From Candidatus Latescibacterota bacterium (GTDB lineage Bacteria > Latescibacterota > MWCZ01): a DNA stretch of 48,393 nt. Both the position numbers and the translations under genes were made by a program. The stretch is from assembly GCA_022706085.1 (NCBI GenBank), contig JAKJDF010000001.1, positions 1 through 48,393 of the forward strand. The letters run 5' to 3'. This document shows positions 26,763-36,147 of this stretch, one piece after another (the first letter of the stretch is position 1; each line of letters begins with the position of its first letter). The notes below the pieces were generated by a model. The model was given only the letters and a program-made list of their open reading frames with translations. It did no database searches and had not been told where the DNA came from.

Positions 26763-28361
26763 ATGGTAGGGGTTGTTCCCGAGTATCAACTGGATCAACA
26801 CGGTTTCACAAACCTTGGGACGGTCCACTGGAATCTCTCAACGTCGTTACTTTACGAGGAAGCCATCAGACGGAGAGAAGGGCAACTCGCCCATCTCGGG
26901 CCTCTGGTCGTAAAAACGGGACACCATACCGGGCGCTCACCGAACGACAAATTCGTTGTTCAAGAGGAATCCACAGAATCAGAAATCTGGTGGGGTAAGG
27001 TTAATCAGCCCTACGAAGAGAAGCGATTCCAGGGAATGTATCGCCGCCTCCTCGCGTACATGGAGGGTCGAGACGTTTTTGTCCAGGATTGTGCGGTTGG
27101 GGCGGACCCCCGTTACCGGATTCCAATTCGCATTATTACCGAGGACGCGTGGCAGAACCTTTTTGCACGCAATATGTTCATCCAGCTTCCTCGCGAAGAA
27201 TTGCGCACTCATGTACCCCATTTCACCGTCATCGCTGCCCCGCGTTTTCACGCGATACCGGAAGTGGACGGAACGCGTTCTGAAGTGTTCATCCTCGTGA
27301 ACTTCGGCAAACGCCTCGTTATTATTGGCGGAACCGCGTATGCCGGGGAGATCAAGAAGTCGGTATTCACGTTCCTGAATTACCTGCTGCCTCGCGGCGA
27401 CGTGCTCTCCATGCATTGTTCGGCGAACGTCGGTCCGAACGGAGACACTGCCATTTTCTTCGGTCTTTCCGGTACCGGTAAGACCACGCTTTCGGCTGAC
27501 AAAGGCCGCAATCTGATCGGGGACGACGAGCACGGGTGGAGCGACCACGGCATTTTCAATTTTGAAGGCGGCTGTTACGCAAAAATGATCCGCCTTTCGC
27601 CCGAGGCGGAGCCCGACATCTACGAAACGACGCGTAAGTTCGGCACAATTCTCGAAAACGTCATGATGGATGCGAACACCCGTCGTCTCAATCTGGATGA
27701 CGACGGGCTTACTGAGAACACCCGCGGTGCTTACCCCTTGAGTCACATTCCGGGCGCCGTTGTTCCAAGCGTCGGTGATCATCCGAAAAATATCCTGATG
27801 CTCACGTGCGACGCGTTTGGCGTAATGCCTCCTATCGCCGCGTTGACCGCGGACCAGGCAGGGTACTACTTCCTCTCAGGATACACTGCGAAGGTTGCCG
27901 GAACGGAAAAGGACATGGGAAACGAGCCCCAGGCCACCTTCAGTACCTGCTTTGGCGCTCCTTTCCTCGCGCTGCCGCCGACCCGGTATGCGGACCTGCT
28001 CGGGAAAAAGGTCCGCGAACACAAGACCAAATGCTGGCTAGTAAACACCGGGTGGAGCGGCGGACCGTTCGGCGTGGGATCGCGAATGAAGATCCAGACC
28101 ACCCGAGCCCTGATCCGCGCGGCTCTTTCAGGAAAACTGGACGGCGTCGCGATGAAACCGGACCCGTTTTTCGGCTTCCTTGTTCCGGAGTCATGCGAAG
28201 GCGTTCCCTCGGACGTGTTGCAACCGCGCAATACGTGGGCCGACAAAGAGGCGTATGACCGGCAGGCGAAGGAACTCGCCGCTCGCTTCTCAGAGAACTT
28301 CAAACAATACGAAGGAACCGCCCCACGAGAAGTAACCGAATCGGGACCCAGGGCGGGTTGA
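26763..28361 (+). CDS. pckA: Phosphoenolpyruvate carboxykinase (ATP)
   Basis: AAAGGAG about 10 nt before ATG 26763 fixes the start; upstream in-frame codons give a nonconserved arginine-rich tail. The 532-residue product matches the usual length of about 530-540. It converts oxaloacetate and ATP to phosphoenolpyruvate and CO2, the entry to gluconeogenesis, or the reverse in fermenters. Visible signatures are the N-terminal 'VKTGHHTGRSPNDKFVV', the kinase-1a P-loop GLSGTGKT (234-241), the kinase-2/metal segment LIGDDEHGWSDHGIFNFEGG and RGAYPLSHIPGAVV. C-terminal 'VNTGWSGGPFGVGSRMKI' completes the set. All active-site motifs appear intact. It is a single-gene unit with its own promoter and terminator. 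Confidence 0.97.
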   Translation: MVGVVPEYQLDQHGFTNLGTVHWNLSTSLLYEEAIRRREGQLAHLGPLVVKTGHHTGRSPNDKFVVQEESTESEIWWGKVNQPYEEKRFQGMYRRLLAYMEGRDVFVQDCAVGADPRYRIPIRIITEDAWQNLFARNMFIQLPREELRTHVPHFTVIAAPRFHAIPEVDGTRSEVFILVNFGKRLVIIGGTAYAGEIKKSVFTFLNYLLPRGDVLSMHCSANVGPNGDTAIFFGLSGTGKTTLSADKGRNLIGDDEHGWSDHGIFNFEGGCYAKMIRLSPEAEPDIYETTRKFGTILENVMMDANTRRLNLDDDGLTENTRGAYPLSHIPGAVVPSVGDHPKNILMLTCDAFGVMPPIAALTADQAGYYFLSGYTAKVAGTEKDMGNEPQATFSTCFGAPFLALPPTRYADLLGKKVREHKTKCWLVNTGWSGGPFGVGSRMKIQTTRALIRAALSGKLDGVAMKPDPFFGFLVPESCEGVPSDVLQPRNTWADKEAYDRQAKELAARFSENFKQYEGTAPREVTESGPRAG

Positions 28362-28384
28362 TGCTTTCCCTGACTGGGGAACGG

Positions 28385-28423
28385 AGGGGTTAGTAAGCGA
28401 GAGCGCCAACCCCTGTCGTTTTT
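28385..28423 (+). terminator. Intrinsic terminator after pckA
   Basis: AGGGGTT (28385-28391) and AACCCCT (28408-28414) form a 7-bp stem with a 16-nt loop that can pair further internally (GCGAGAGCGC). GTCGTTTTT follows. It lies 23 nt past the pckA stop. Confidence 0.65.
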
Positions 28424-28462
28424 CGGATCGTCGGGTTTTCGTCGCACCGTGCGCGAGGAATC

Positions 28463-30472
28463 ATGGCTGCAAACAAAAAACGCAGAATGGCAGCTGAGGA
28501 CCTGTACCGCTTCAGGCTCATCAGTGACTGCCGGATCAGCCCCGATGGCAGTTCCGTTATCTACGTTCTGAACCGGGTTGAGCGCAGAACGGAAAAGAAG
28601 TTCGCGAATCTCTGGATGGTACCGGTCCGTGGCGGAAGTCCCGTGCAATTCACTCACGGCGACCAGACCGATTCCAGTCCCCGGTGGTCGCCAGACGGTT
28701 CGCGGATAGCGTTCCTTTCAAACCGCGGCGGTGCGCAAAATCCGCACCTGCACGTGATCCCCGTCGGGGGAGGGGAAGCGAGGAAGGTGGCTGATCTTCG
28801 TGGCGAGTTCGGGGATTTTGTCTGGGCCAACGACAACAAGACCGTGTATTTCGCGTTCCGCAGAACCGACCGCGAAGTCCTCGAACGTGAAAAGGATGAA
28901 ACAGCGAAGAAGCTGGGCGTCGTTTCGAGAAAGATCGAACGTGTGTTCTTTCGCGAAGACGGCCACGGGTTTCTGCCAAAGGAACGCTGGCATCTGTGGT
29001 CGCTGAATACAAACACCGGGAAAGCTCGCCAATTGACGCATGGGGATGTCGCTGATGAGGTCCATCCCAGCGTTTCGACGGATGGAGAATGGCTGGCGTT
29101 CCTTTCCAACCGGAGCCAGGACCCCGACCTCGATCCGGAGGCAGTCGACCTGTTCGTCATGCCGGCACGAGGCGGCTCTGAACGGAGGATCGAAACGCCG
29201 ATCGGCGTGAAAAGTCATCCGGTGTTTTCGCCCGACGGACGTTGGATCGCGTATTTCGGGACCGAGGGCAGGGGTGCGTGGGGACAGAACGGCAAGTTGT
29301 GGGTGGTCCCGAGTGATGGCTCTGCTCCACCCAGGAACCTCACGGGAAATTATGACGTGGACGTTCCGGGATGGACAATAAACGACCTCGGCGGCGCGTT
29401 GACGATGCCTCCCGTGTGGTCGCCCGATTCAGCGGCGATCTATATCCAGGTCGCCCGCCACGGGTGCACGAACCTCTGCCGTATCGGCGTGGACGGGAGC
29501 AGCTTCGAAAACGTCGTTGCGGAGAGGGGTGTGGTAGGCGCTTTCTCTTTCGATGCAACCTCCGAACGTGTGGCGTTCTTCTTTTCCGATCACATCGATC
29601 CTGGTCGGGTGAAAGTTCGAAACCTTCGAACAGGGTTGGAACGCGCGCTTACAGAGGAGAATTCAGTGCTTCTCCAGAAAATCCAGTGGGGGAGCATTGA
29701 GGAAGTATGGTTCAAAGGCCCTGATGGCGACGACGTACAGGGTTGGATCGCCAAACCGCCCGATTTCGACCCGGAAAGGAAATACCCGGCCATTCTCGAA
29801 ATTCACGGCGGCCCGCATCTGCAATATGGCTGGTTCTTCATGCATGAGTTCCACTTTCTCGCGGCCAACAACTACGTCGTCTTTTTTTGCAACCCACGCG
29901 GCAGTCAGGGTTACGGCGAAGCGCATGCCCGGGCGATCGAGAATGACTGGGGTGGCGCGGACTACCGGGACCTTATGAAATGGACCGATATCGTTGCAGA
30001 AAAGCCTTACGTTGACGCCGCAAGGATCGGAGTGACCGGCGGCAGCTATGGTGGTTTCATGACGAACTGGATCATCGGCCACACGCATCGATTCAAAGCC
30101 GCGGTCACCCAGCGAAGCGTAAGCAACATGATCAGCATGTACGGAACATCCGATTTTAACTGGAGCTTCGAGAGGGAAATGGGCGGTCATCCCCCGTGGG
30201 ACAGCGTGGACAACTACTGGAGGCAGTCCCCCATGAAGTACATAGGGAATGCCACGACACCGACGCTGGTCATCCACAACGAAAATGACCTGAGGTGCGC
30301 CATCGAACAGGGCGAGCAGGTGTTCACGGCCCTCAAGCGGATGGGCGTTGAAACTGCAATGATCCGCTTCCCCGATGAGTTCCATGGAATGAGCCGAAAT
30401 GGCCGAACGGATCGCCGAATCGAACGCCTGAGAAGCATACTTGACTGGTTCGACAAATACCTGAAACAATGA
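28463..30472 (+). CDS. S9-family peptidase (acylaminoacyl-peptidase/prolyl oligopeptidase-like)
   Basis: This 669-residue serine peptidase has no signal peptide. Residues about 10-380 form an irregular WD40/TolB-like propeller with repeats such as DSSPRWSPDGSRIAFLSNR and HPVFSPDGRWIAYFG, which restricts access to small peptides. The C-terminal alpha/beta-hydrolase domain carries the nucleophile motif GGSYGG with S528, the acid D609 in NENDLRC and H641 in EFHGMS, an intact triad. The oxyanion segment LEIHGGPHLQYGW is present. It likely releases N-blocked residues or dipeptides from cytoplasmic peptides. It lies 19 nt before the M55 aminopeptidase gene, a sensible peptide-scavenging pair. Confidence 0.93.
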   Translation: MAANKKRRMAAEDLYRFRLISDCRISPDGSSVIYVLNRVERRTEKKFANLWMVPVRGGSPVQFTHGDQTDSSPRWSPDGSRIAFLSNRGGAQNPHLHVIPVGGGEARKVADLRGEFGDFVWANDNKTVYFAFRRTDREVLEREKDETAKKLGVVSRKIERVFFREDGHGFLPKERWHLWSLNTNTGKARQLTHGDVADEVHPSVSTDGEWLAFLSNRSQDPDLDPEAVDLFVMPARGGSERRIETPIGVKSHPVFSPDGRWIAYFGTEGRGAWGQNGKLWVVPSDGSAPPRNLTGNYDVDVPGWTINDLGGALTMPPVWSPDSAAIYIQVARHGCTNLCRIGVDGSSFENVVAERGVVGAFSFDATSERVAFFFSDHIDPGRVKVRNLRTGLERALTEENSVLLQKIQWGSIEEVWFKGPDGDDVQGWIAKPPDFDPERKYPAILEIHGGPHLQYGWFFMHEFHFLAANNYVVFFCNPRGSQGYGEAHARAIENDWGGADYRDLMKWTDIVAEKPYVDAARIGVTGGSYGGFMTNWIIGHTHRFKAAVTQRSVSNMISMYGTSDFNWSFEREMGGHPPWDSVDNYWRQSPMKYIGNATTPTLVIHNENDLRCAIEQGEQVFTALKRMGVETAMIRFPDEFHGMSRNGRTDRRIERLRSILDWFDKYLKQ

Positions 30473-30491
30473 AGTCTTGAGGGAAAAAGGC

Positions 30492-31268
30492 GTGAAAATA
30501 TACCTTTGCACGGACATGGAAGGCGCTTCCGGCGTGACGATGCGGTCGGAGATTGAGCCCAACAAGGAAAGGTACGAGTTCGGAAGGCGCATGTTGACTC
30601 GCGACGTAGCGGCGGCAGTGGAAGGTTTGAAAGCAGGCGGAGCGACGCGGATCGTTGTGCTGGATGGACACGGCGGCGGAGACAACTTCCTGTACGACGA
30701 ATTGCCCGCGGGAGCCGAGTATATCTGCGGTCGCGGCGGCGATCCTATCCCGTTCCTGGACGACTCATTCGACGCCGTAGGATTTGTAGGGCAGCATTCC
30801 ATGGCCGGTACGCCCGACGCGGTCTGGCCCCACACGCAGTCCTGGACGGACGTACTGGGCGTCTGGGCAAACGGGCGTGAGATCGGTGAGATCGGTCAAT
30901 TTGCGATTTACGCGGGGCATTACAACCTGCCCGTAATCTTCCTCAGCGGCGATCGAGCGGCCTGCGCCGAGGTTCGGGCTCTGTGCGGGGACGTGCAGAC
31001 CGTTGCCGTCAAGCAGGCGTGCTCTCCGACGCGCGCACTCTGTCTGTCACGTGCAGAAGCAGACAAGGCGATTTACGAAGCTGCCCGGGAATCCGCCCGC
31101 GGCACCATCCGCACTGCGCCTTGCACGGTGGAGGTTCCTGTGGAAATCCGCGTTCGCTTCACAAAAACCTCTCTGGCGGACGGATGCGTCCAAACGGGGG
31201 CTGAACGTGTTGACGAAGTGACGGTTCGACGTATGGTACCCTCCGCGCTGGATATTTACCGCATGTGA
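30492..31268 (+). CDS. M55-family D-aminopeptidase (DppA-like)
   Basis: I choose GTG 30492 with AGGGA 7 nt upstream. The product then begins VKIYLCTDMEG, aligning with the start of DppA; a TTG at 30477 adds only five residues. At 258 residues it is near the family size of about 270. The zinc ligands fall at the DppA positions: D8 and E10 (TDMEG), H60 (DGHGG), H102 (GQHSM) and E133 (GEIGQ). H114 (WPHTQ) stands for the catalytic histidine of DppA. DppA releases D-alanine from D-Ala-containing dipeptides and forms a decameric ring. Co-location with the S9 peptidase suggests use of peptidoglycan-derived or other peptides. Confidence 0.93.
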   Translation: MKIYLCTDMEGASGVTMRSEIEPNKERYEFGRRMLTRDVAAAVEGLKAGGATRIVVLDGHGGGDNFLYDELPAGAEYICGRGGDPIPFLDDSFDAVGFVGQHSMAGTPDAVWPHTQSWTDVLGVWANGREIGEIGQFAIYAGHYNLPVIFLSGDRAACAEVRALCGDVQTVAVKQACSPTRALCLSRAEADKAIYEAARESARGTIRTAPCTVEVPVEIRVRFTKTSLADGCVQTGAERVDEVTVRRMVPSALDIYRM

Positions 31269-31293
31269 GTGGCAGTTACAAAACACCGCTGGT

Positions 31294-32580
31294 TCACGCG
31301 AGTTCTGCGACAAGACTCAGGGCAGCCTCGACGACCGCCTCCCCCGAACCCGGTGCGCAAGGGCTCGATCGTGCGGGACGTTCCTCGTATCCGTTCTGAC
31401 TGTACGCCTCTCGCGTTGGTAGATACCCGAGTTTACCGCCGCAGCAGTCTGCCACCAGTGTGTTTGCGGCAGGAGAGCGTGTGGTGATCGTGTCCCCCAG
31501 TTCCGAAAACAACTCTCCCGGCACACCCACTATTCTCACCCCGCCGATTCGAATTCCGCTCATCTCTATGCGGATTTGTTCCGGCATTTCCGCAAGAAGA
31601 AGCTTCTCGCGCGCCCAGACTGCATCAACCGGCAACGGAGAGAGCATTTTGGATTGCGCAAACACGCTGCGGGCGGAAGCGAGTTCGCCTAGTTCAACGG
31701 AGCGGCGCTCCAGGGTGACGGCAGCACACGCGATTGCCAGAGGACCGGGAGTTGGAACACGCTCGCGCCATGCCTGAACGGCCTGTTCGGTAATCGCTCG
31801 GGCCATGTGTTTTGCATACTCGTACCCCCTCTGGGGAGACGCGTCGAACACGTTCAGGTGATTGATATCCCCCGCGGGAGCACGTAGAAACAGCGTTTCC
31901 GGGTGCCCCGGGAAATCGTGCGTAATGTGATCACACACCCGACCGGGGTAATCGGCCGACGCTTCCGTCCCACCGACCACGTCTGCGTGACACGGGAAGC
32001 TTGCAACTACAATCGGCAGTCGGGTTCTGTCACGTTCGAAGCCTATCAGGGTTACGGGTGTCCGAATCTTACGCTGGGGACCCACGATGTCGGGATTCAT
32101 CTTCCCGGGGTTCGTCCGCACGGTCCCATCTTTCATGAGGTATCGGCGCTGAAATGCAACTTCCGGAACTTCTCTCTGCGCGAAGGAAACCCGGGCTTCG
32201 GCAAGATCATGCCATGCAGTCTCCGCTGCCCGGGCGGTTTTTTCCGGAAGCGAGCGCGCGTACTCGTCGCTCCTGGGCGTCTCAAAAGAGTCCACCAGCG
32301 CGGGACCTGTGTGAGTATGCGTGCAGAACAGGATGATATGTCGCTCGTCAACGGGGACGCGTTCCGCAACAGCTTTTCGTATGGCAGCGACGTCTGCATC
32401 CGCAAGCCCGATTAGGTCAAACGAGATTACGAGTGCTGATGTCTGACCGTCGGTCAAGGCAAGTGCGCGTGCGAAGAGAGGATCGTGCACCCCGCTCACG
32501 TACCGTGCGTTCAGATACCCCGCCATAGGCGTGCCGACGAGTGGACTGATTTCGATAAGGCCGAACCCGGCTTTGACCAT
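31294..32580 (-). CDS. Neutral/alkaline ceramidase-like hydrolase
   Basis: This 428-residue protein resembles the N-terminal catalytic domain of neutral ceramidases. The start 'AGFGLIEISPLVGTPMAGY' and the metal-binding FCTHTHTGPA (H88 and H90) are typical. The LVISFDLIGL strand and 'VASFPCHADVVGG' are also typical of the family. The ceramidase C-terminal immunoglobulin-like domain is absent. There is no signal peptide, so it is probably cytoplasmic, unlike secreted ceramidases. Short members of this superfamily are common in planctomycete-like genomes and their true substrates are unknown, so hydrolysis of some other amide is as likely. GGAGGGGG lies about 8 nt before the ATG. The UroD-like gene ends 36 nt from this start on the same strand, which suggests an operon. 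Confidence 0.8.
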   Translation of the reverse strand: MVKAGFGLIEISPLVGTPMAGYLNARYVSGVHDPLFARALALTDGQTSALVISFDLIGLADADVAAIRKAVAERVPVDERHIILFCTHTHTGPALVDSFETPRSDEYARSLPEKTARAAETAWHDLAEARVSFAQREVPEVAFQRRYLMKDGTVRTNPGKMNPDIVGPQRKIRTPVTLIGFERDRTRLPIVVASFPCHADVVGGTEASADYPGRVCDHITHDFPGHPETLFLRAPAGDINHLNVFDASPQRGYEYAKHMARAITEQAVQAWRERVPTPGPLAIACAAVTLERRSVELGELASARSVFAQSKMLSPLPVDAVWAREKLLLAEMPEQIRIEMSGIRIGGVRIVGVPGELFSELGDTITTRSPAANTLVADCCGGKLGYLPTREAYSQNGYEERPARSSPCAPGSGEAVVEAALSLVAELA

Positions 32581-32616
32581 TCCGGAACCCCCTCCAATAA
32601 AGGAATTTGGCGTCTT

Positions 32617-33669
32617 TCAGTTCCAGCGCGAAGCAAGGGCTTCTGCGAGCGGAACGAGTTTCATGAACATCTGCGCCGCGTGTTCACCATAGGTGCCCGA
32701 CGCCGTACCTCCGAGAACGAACCCGTCAGGGCCCGCCTGCAGAAGGCGTTCCGAAGCGACAGGTTCGATTTCGCTCCACTCCAGCGATTCCATGATTTCC
32801 ATATCGTCCAGATTGCCGACGAGACACACCTTGCCCCCGAGCTTTTGCTTGGCTTCTTCGAGGTTACAGTCCCCCCATGGAGGTGCTTCCATCGGATCGA
32901 GAGCGTGCATGCCGATGTCGACGAACTGATCGTAGAAACGTGTGACCGGACCGTGGTTGTGATAATACGCGACCGCGCCATGGCGCCGCATAATGTCGCA
33001 CAGTTCCCTGTCCGGTTCCACCACCAGTTCCTGAAACGCACGTGGGCCCAGTTGCACGCTGGCGTATTCACCGCCAACAATTCTGAACGCATCCATGCCC
33101 AGCGAGCACGCACGCTCTATGTACGCGTTGATCCGGTTCGCAGCCGTCTGCACGAGCCTGCGCATGACGTCAGGAGCGTCCAACCAGAGGAGACAAAAGT
33201 CTTCGGGCGAGTAGAGGGACGCGGGAAGACATATGGCGTCGCCCATGCCCGCAAGGACAAGGCCCTCCTCGCCTATTTCCTGTTTGACGCGATAGAAATC
33301 CGCAAGATCGGGCTCCGGCGGAGTGTATGGAATCGACAACCATTTCTCCGCGTCTTCCGGGGTGCTGCAGAAGTACTCCACGGTTGCTGACGCAACGTCG
33401 GTACTCCGCCACACGGAACGCATATCCCCCAGTGGCGTGCGGACTATCGTGATTCGATCCCTTCCGTCCTGAATGCGCTCGGTCGGGCAGTTCTGGCCCC
33501 AGACAGGATCCCCGCCCAGACCGCACTGGATGAAGGGGTCGGTAATCCGTATGAGATCGCGCGCGATCGCAGAATCGCGTGGAAGGCGCCCCAGATCAAA
33601 AGGGCCGACCGGAACACGATCCGGAGTATCATTGTGGATAGCAGTGAGAAGGCGCTCGCGGGAAGTCAT
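32617..33669 (-). CDS. Uroporphyrinogen-decarboxylase-family protein (probable methyltransferase-like)
   Basis: The start at ATG 33669 has GGAG about 8 nt upstream and gives MTSRERLLTAIHNDTPDRVP, the normal opening of the family; the product has 350 residues. The TIM-barrel body includes YYHNHGPVTRF, 'DPMEAPPWGDCNLEEAKQKL', VCLVGNLDD and LLQAGPDGFVLGGTASGTYG. The heme-pathway UroD arginine-rich N-terminal motif is not evident. It groups with the large set of UroD-like proteins related to MtaA/CmuA corrinoid methyltransferases or to unknown demethylases. No corrinoid protein gene is adjacent. It is upstream of the ceramidase-like gene in a probable two-gene operon. Confidence 0.82.
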   Translation of the reverse strand: MTSRERLLTAIHNDTPDRVPVGPFDLGRLPRDSAIARDLIRITDPFIQCGLGGDPVWGQNCPTERIQDGRDRITIVRTPLGDMRSVWRSTDVASATVEYFCSTPEDAEKWLSIPYTPPEPDLADFYRVKQEIGEEGLVLAGMGDAICLPASLYSPEDFCLLWLDAPDVMRRLVQTAANRINAYIERACSLGMDAFRIVGGEYASVQLGPRAFQELVVEPDRELCDIMRRHGAVAYYHNHGPVTRFYDQFVDIGMHALDPMEAPPWGDCNLEEAKQKLGGKVCLVGNLDDMEIMESLEWSEIEPVASERLLQAGPDGFVLGGTASGTYGEHAAQMFMKLVPLAEALASRWN

Positions 33670-33794
33670 AGGAAGCTCCACAGGAAACAATGCCGGAAGC
33701 GGGCGAGAAGCAATCTGAACCTAAATCATCCGGCCTTGAGAGCGCAACTGAGGGGTGGACAGGGTTTGTTCCGGCACCATGGCGTAAACGAAAC

Positions 33795-33830
33795 GCCGGC
33801 AGATGGGAGAGAAACCTCCCACCTGCCGGC
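33795..33830 (-). terminator. Long hairpin, possible terminator
   Basis: Arms 33795-33809 and 33816-33830 pair over 15 positions with one A-C mismatch (33803/33822) and a 6-nt loop (AGAAAC). The sequence is GCCGGCAG.TGGGAG and its complement. On the minus strand GTTTCGTTTACG follows, which is moderately T-rich, so it may terminate read-through from ilvD about 300 nt upstream. The plus-strand side has no T tract. Confidence 0.5.
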
Positions 33831-33877
33831 GCCAAATTGGTCATCCGCCACCCGTTCCCCGTTGCGCACCGCCAACG

Positions 33878-33896
33878 CCCGCGGAGTTTCCGCGGG
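33878..33896. repeat. Perfect short hairpin CCCGCGGA/TCCGCGGG
   Basis: This is an 8-bp perfect inverted repeat with a 3-nt loop (GTT) in the gap between ilvD and the UroD-like gene, about 50 nt from the longer hairpin. No T tract is present. It may be part of a folded leader or 3' UTR, or an operator-like palindrome. Confidence 0.45.
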
Positions 33897-34127
33897 TACC
33901 CCGTCAAGGGAACACGGGCGACGAAAGCGGCATTCGCGCCGAGGATTTTTCCCCGGCAGACAAGCCACCGAACGAACCAAGAGCAACAATCATACCCATG
34001 CTGGCCGCATGCGGCCGATTCGCTGTTTCGAACGCCCGTGTGTGCGCATCTTTACCGTACCATTCTGTACAGCTGCGCGCAATCTGGAACGCGTCTCGCG
34101 CCGGGAATGTCTCGTCAAGTCCTGCTC

Positions 34128-35804
34128 TCAGAACTGATCCGTCACGCACCCTTCCGATGCGGGCGAAACGTTTTCGATGAATTTGCGCAGCGTTCCATTG
34201 GTTGCCTTGTAAGGCGGGGCAACCCAGGCGTTCTTCCGGGCAGCCATCTCCTCATCGGAGATGTGCACGATGATCTGCCTTGAACGAGCGTCAATGGTTA
34301 TTTTGTCACCCGTTCGAACCAGCGCGATAGGTCCGCCGTCCTGCGCTTCCGGCGTCACGTGCCCCACAACGAACCCATGTGTTCCACCCGAGAAACGTCC
34401 GTCGGTTATGAGAGCTACGCTGCTTCCGAGACCCTTGCCCATGATCGTGGCGGTAACGGTCAGCATTTCACTCATTCCGGGCCCACCTTTCGGCCCTTCA
34501 TAACGGATAACCACCACGTCGCCCGGTTTGACTTCGTCCTTTTCCAGAGCCCGGAGAGTTTCTTCCTCTCCATCGTACACTTTTGCCGGGCCGCTGAACA
34601 CCTCGCCTTCCTTGCCCGTTATCTTTGCCACCGCACTTCCGGGGGCAAGATTTCCATAGAGAATCTGTATGTGCCCGGTCTTCTTTATCGGGTTACTCAA
34701 CGGCATGATAACCGTCTGCCCCGGTTTGAGATCGTCTTCCTCAGCGAGGTTCTCACCGAGCGTTTTTCCCGTTACTGTCAGGCAACTGCCATCGAGATAT
34801 CCTTCCCTCAGAAGAAGTTTCTGAACGGCCGGAACGCCTCCAACCGCGTGCAGTTCTTCCATCACGTATTTCCCGCTTGGTTTCAGGTCCGCGATGTAGG
34901 GAGTCCTGTCGCTTATACGCTGGAAATCATCCACGGTCAACGGAACCCCCGCGGCCTTGGCAATGGCGATGAGATGCAGGACGGCATTTGTTGACCCGCC
35001 CAGCGCCATGACCATCGTGATCGCATTCTCAAGGGCTTTTTTCGTGATGATATCCTTCGGCTTGATATCCTTTTCGATGAGGTTCCTGACTGTCGCGCCT
35101 ATTGTGCGGCACTCCTGAGTTTTCTCGGGGCTCTCGGCCGGTCTCGATGAACTGCCGGGCACGGTCATCCCGAGTGTCTCGATTGCTGAGGCCACGGTAT
35201 TTGCAGTATACATCCCTCCGCACGCACCGGCTCCAGGACAGGCGTGCTGGAGGATGTTTTTGAGTTCCTCTTTGGTGATCTGGCCGGAAAGATACTGCCC
35301 GAAACTTTCGAACGATGACACAATGTCGAGCTTCTTGCCATTCCAGTATCCCGGCGCTATTGTTCCGCCGTAAATCATGAGGGCGGGACGGTTGAGTCTG
35401 CACATCGCGATGATCGAGCCGGGCATGTTTTTGTCACATCCCGGGAGAGCAATGACTGCATCGTACCAGTGCGCGGCGACCACCGTCTGGATGGAATCGG
35501 CAATGATTTCGCGGGACTGGAGGGAGTAATTCATCCCGTCGGTTCCCATGGCAATCCCATCGCTCACACCGATAGTGTGAAACACAAGCCCGACCATGCC
35601 GTTCTCCCACACCGATTCCTTCGCGTATCCGGCGAGCTTGTTGAGATGCATGTTGCACGGGTTGCCATCGTACCCCATGCTCGCGATACCAACCTGAGGT
35701 TTGGAAAGGTCTTCCTCCTTGAGCCCGATCGCGTACAACATCGCCTGAGAAGCCGCCTGCGAAAGCGGTTCCGTGATGCGCCGACTGTATTTGTTCAGTA
35801 GCAT
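34128..35804 (-). CDS. ilvD: Dihydroxy-acid dehydratase
   Basis: This 558-residue enzyme dehydrates 2,3-dihydroxy-isovalerate and 2,3-dihydroxy-3-methylvalerate in valine, leucine and isoleucine synthesis. Cysteines expected to bind the Fe-S cluster are C50 (GNPCNMH), C123 (GCDKNMPG) and C195 ([11 protein letters not shown]). The C-terminal [19 protein letters not shown] contains the catalytic serine loop. The length and motifs fit the shorter, 2Fe-2S-type group. GGGAGGT lies 6 nt before the ATG. No other ilv or leu gene is present in the window. The related sugar-acid dehydratases (EDD) are possible paralogs, but the opening and loop sequences fit IlvD best. Confidence 0.95.
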   Translation of the reverse strand: MLLNKYSRRITEPLSQAASQAMLYAIGLKEEDLSKPQVGIASMGYDGNPCNMHLNKLAGYAKESVWENGMVGLVFHTIGVSDGIAMGTDGMNYSLQSREIIADSIQTVVAAHWYDAVIALPGCDKNMPGSIIAMCRLNRPALMIYGGTIAPGYWNGKKLDIVSSFESFGQYLSGQITKEELKNILQHACPGAGACGGMYTANTVASAIETLGMTVPGSSSRPAESPEKTQECRTIGATVRNLIEKDIKPKDIITKKALENAITMVMALGGSTNAVLHLIAIAKAAGVPLTVDDFQRISDRTPYIADLKPSGKYVMEELHAVGGVPAVQKLLLREGYLDGSCLTVTGKTLGENLAEEDDLKPGQTVIMPLSNPIKKTGHIQILYGNLAPGSAVAKITGKEGEVFSGPAKVYDGEEETLRALEKDEVKPGDVVVIRYEGPKGGPGMSEMLTVTATIMGKGLGSSVALITDGRFSGGTHGFVVGHVTPEAQDGGPIALVRTGDKITIDARSRQIIVHISDEEMAARKNAWVAPPYKATNGTLRKFIENVSPASEGCVTDQF

Positions 35805-36147
35805 GTCTTACCTCCCGTGAGGGATTGAGCGCCACAAGTCACCTGGCAAGTTGTGCCCGCCACGCGCGAATTCCATGTTGTACAAATATCCGGCCGCCAT
35901 CCAAGCTATCAAAGCCGCAAAAGCTTCCGAGCAACTGCGCGCCGGCGTGTCGCCGGTTCCGAGGCGTTGAACGCTGGTTTGGGAAATCGTCCCAACATCC
36001 CTATCATCTTTCAGCGAAGAACCCCTCGCCACCTATCGTGGACGACAATCCTCCTCGTCCCGATCGTTTGAAGGCGGCAGCAACGGCGCTTGGAGCTCTT
36101 ACAAGCTGGAGCACCTCCCTCCAAACCCGACTATGACGGAGACGGAA
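35805..36147. other. Divergent intergenic region between ilvD and the beta-galactosidase-like gene
   Basis: About 340 nt hold the two divergent leaders. An interrupted repeat CACAA...TTGTG (about 35840-35862) lies close to the ilvD start. The rest shows no RNA gene, T-box-like element or clear -35/-10 pair. Short open frames on both strands have no recognisable product. Confidence 0.4.

Larger units (their letters stand above)
33670..34127. other. Structured noncoding region between ilvD and the UroD-like gene
   Basis: About 460 nt on the minus strand run from the ilvD stop to the UroD-like start. Several open frames exist but none is recognisable or has a ribosome-binding site I trust. Two hairpins stand out and are listed separately: a 15-bp-arm one at 33795-33830 and an 8-bp perfect one at 33878-33896. 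The region could be an ilvD 3' UTR plus the leader of the UroD-like operon, or could hide a small RNA. Confidence 0.45.

Noticed and set aside
29663-30835. Antisense open frame (390 codons) opposite the S9 and M55 peptidase genes
   Set aside because: It spans the junction of two well-supported genes and shows no family features.
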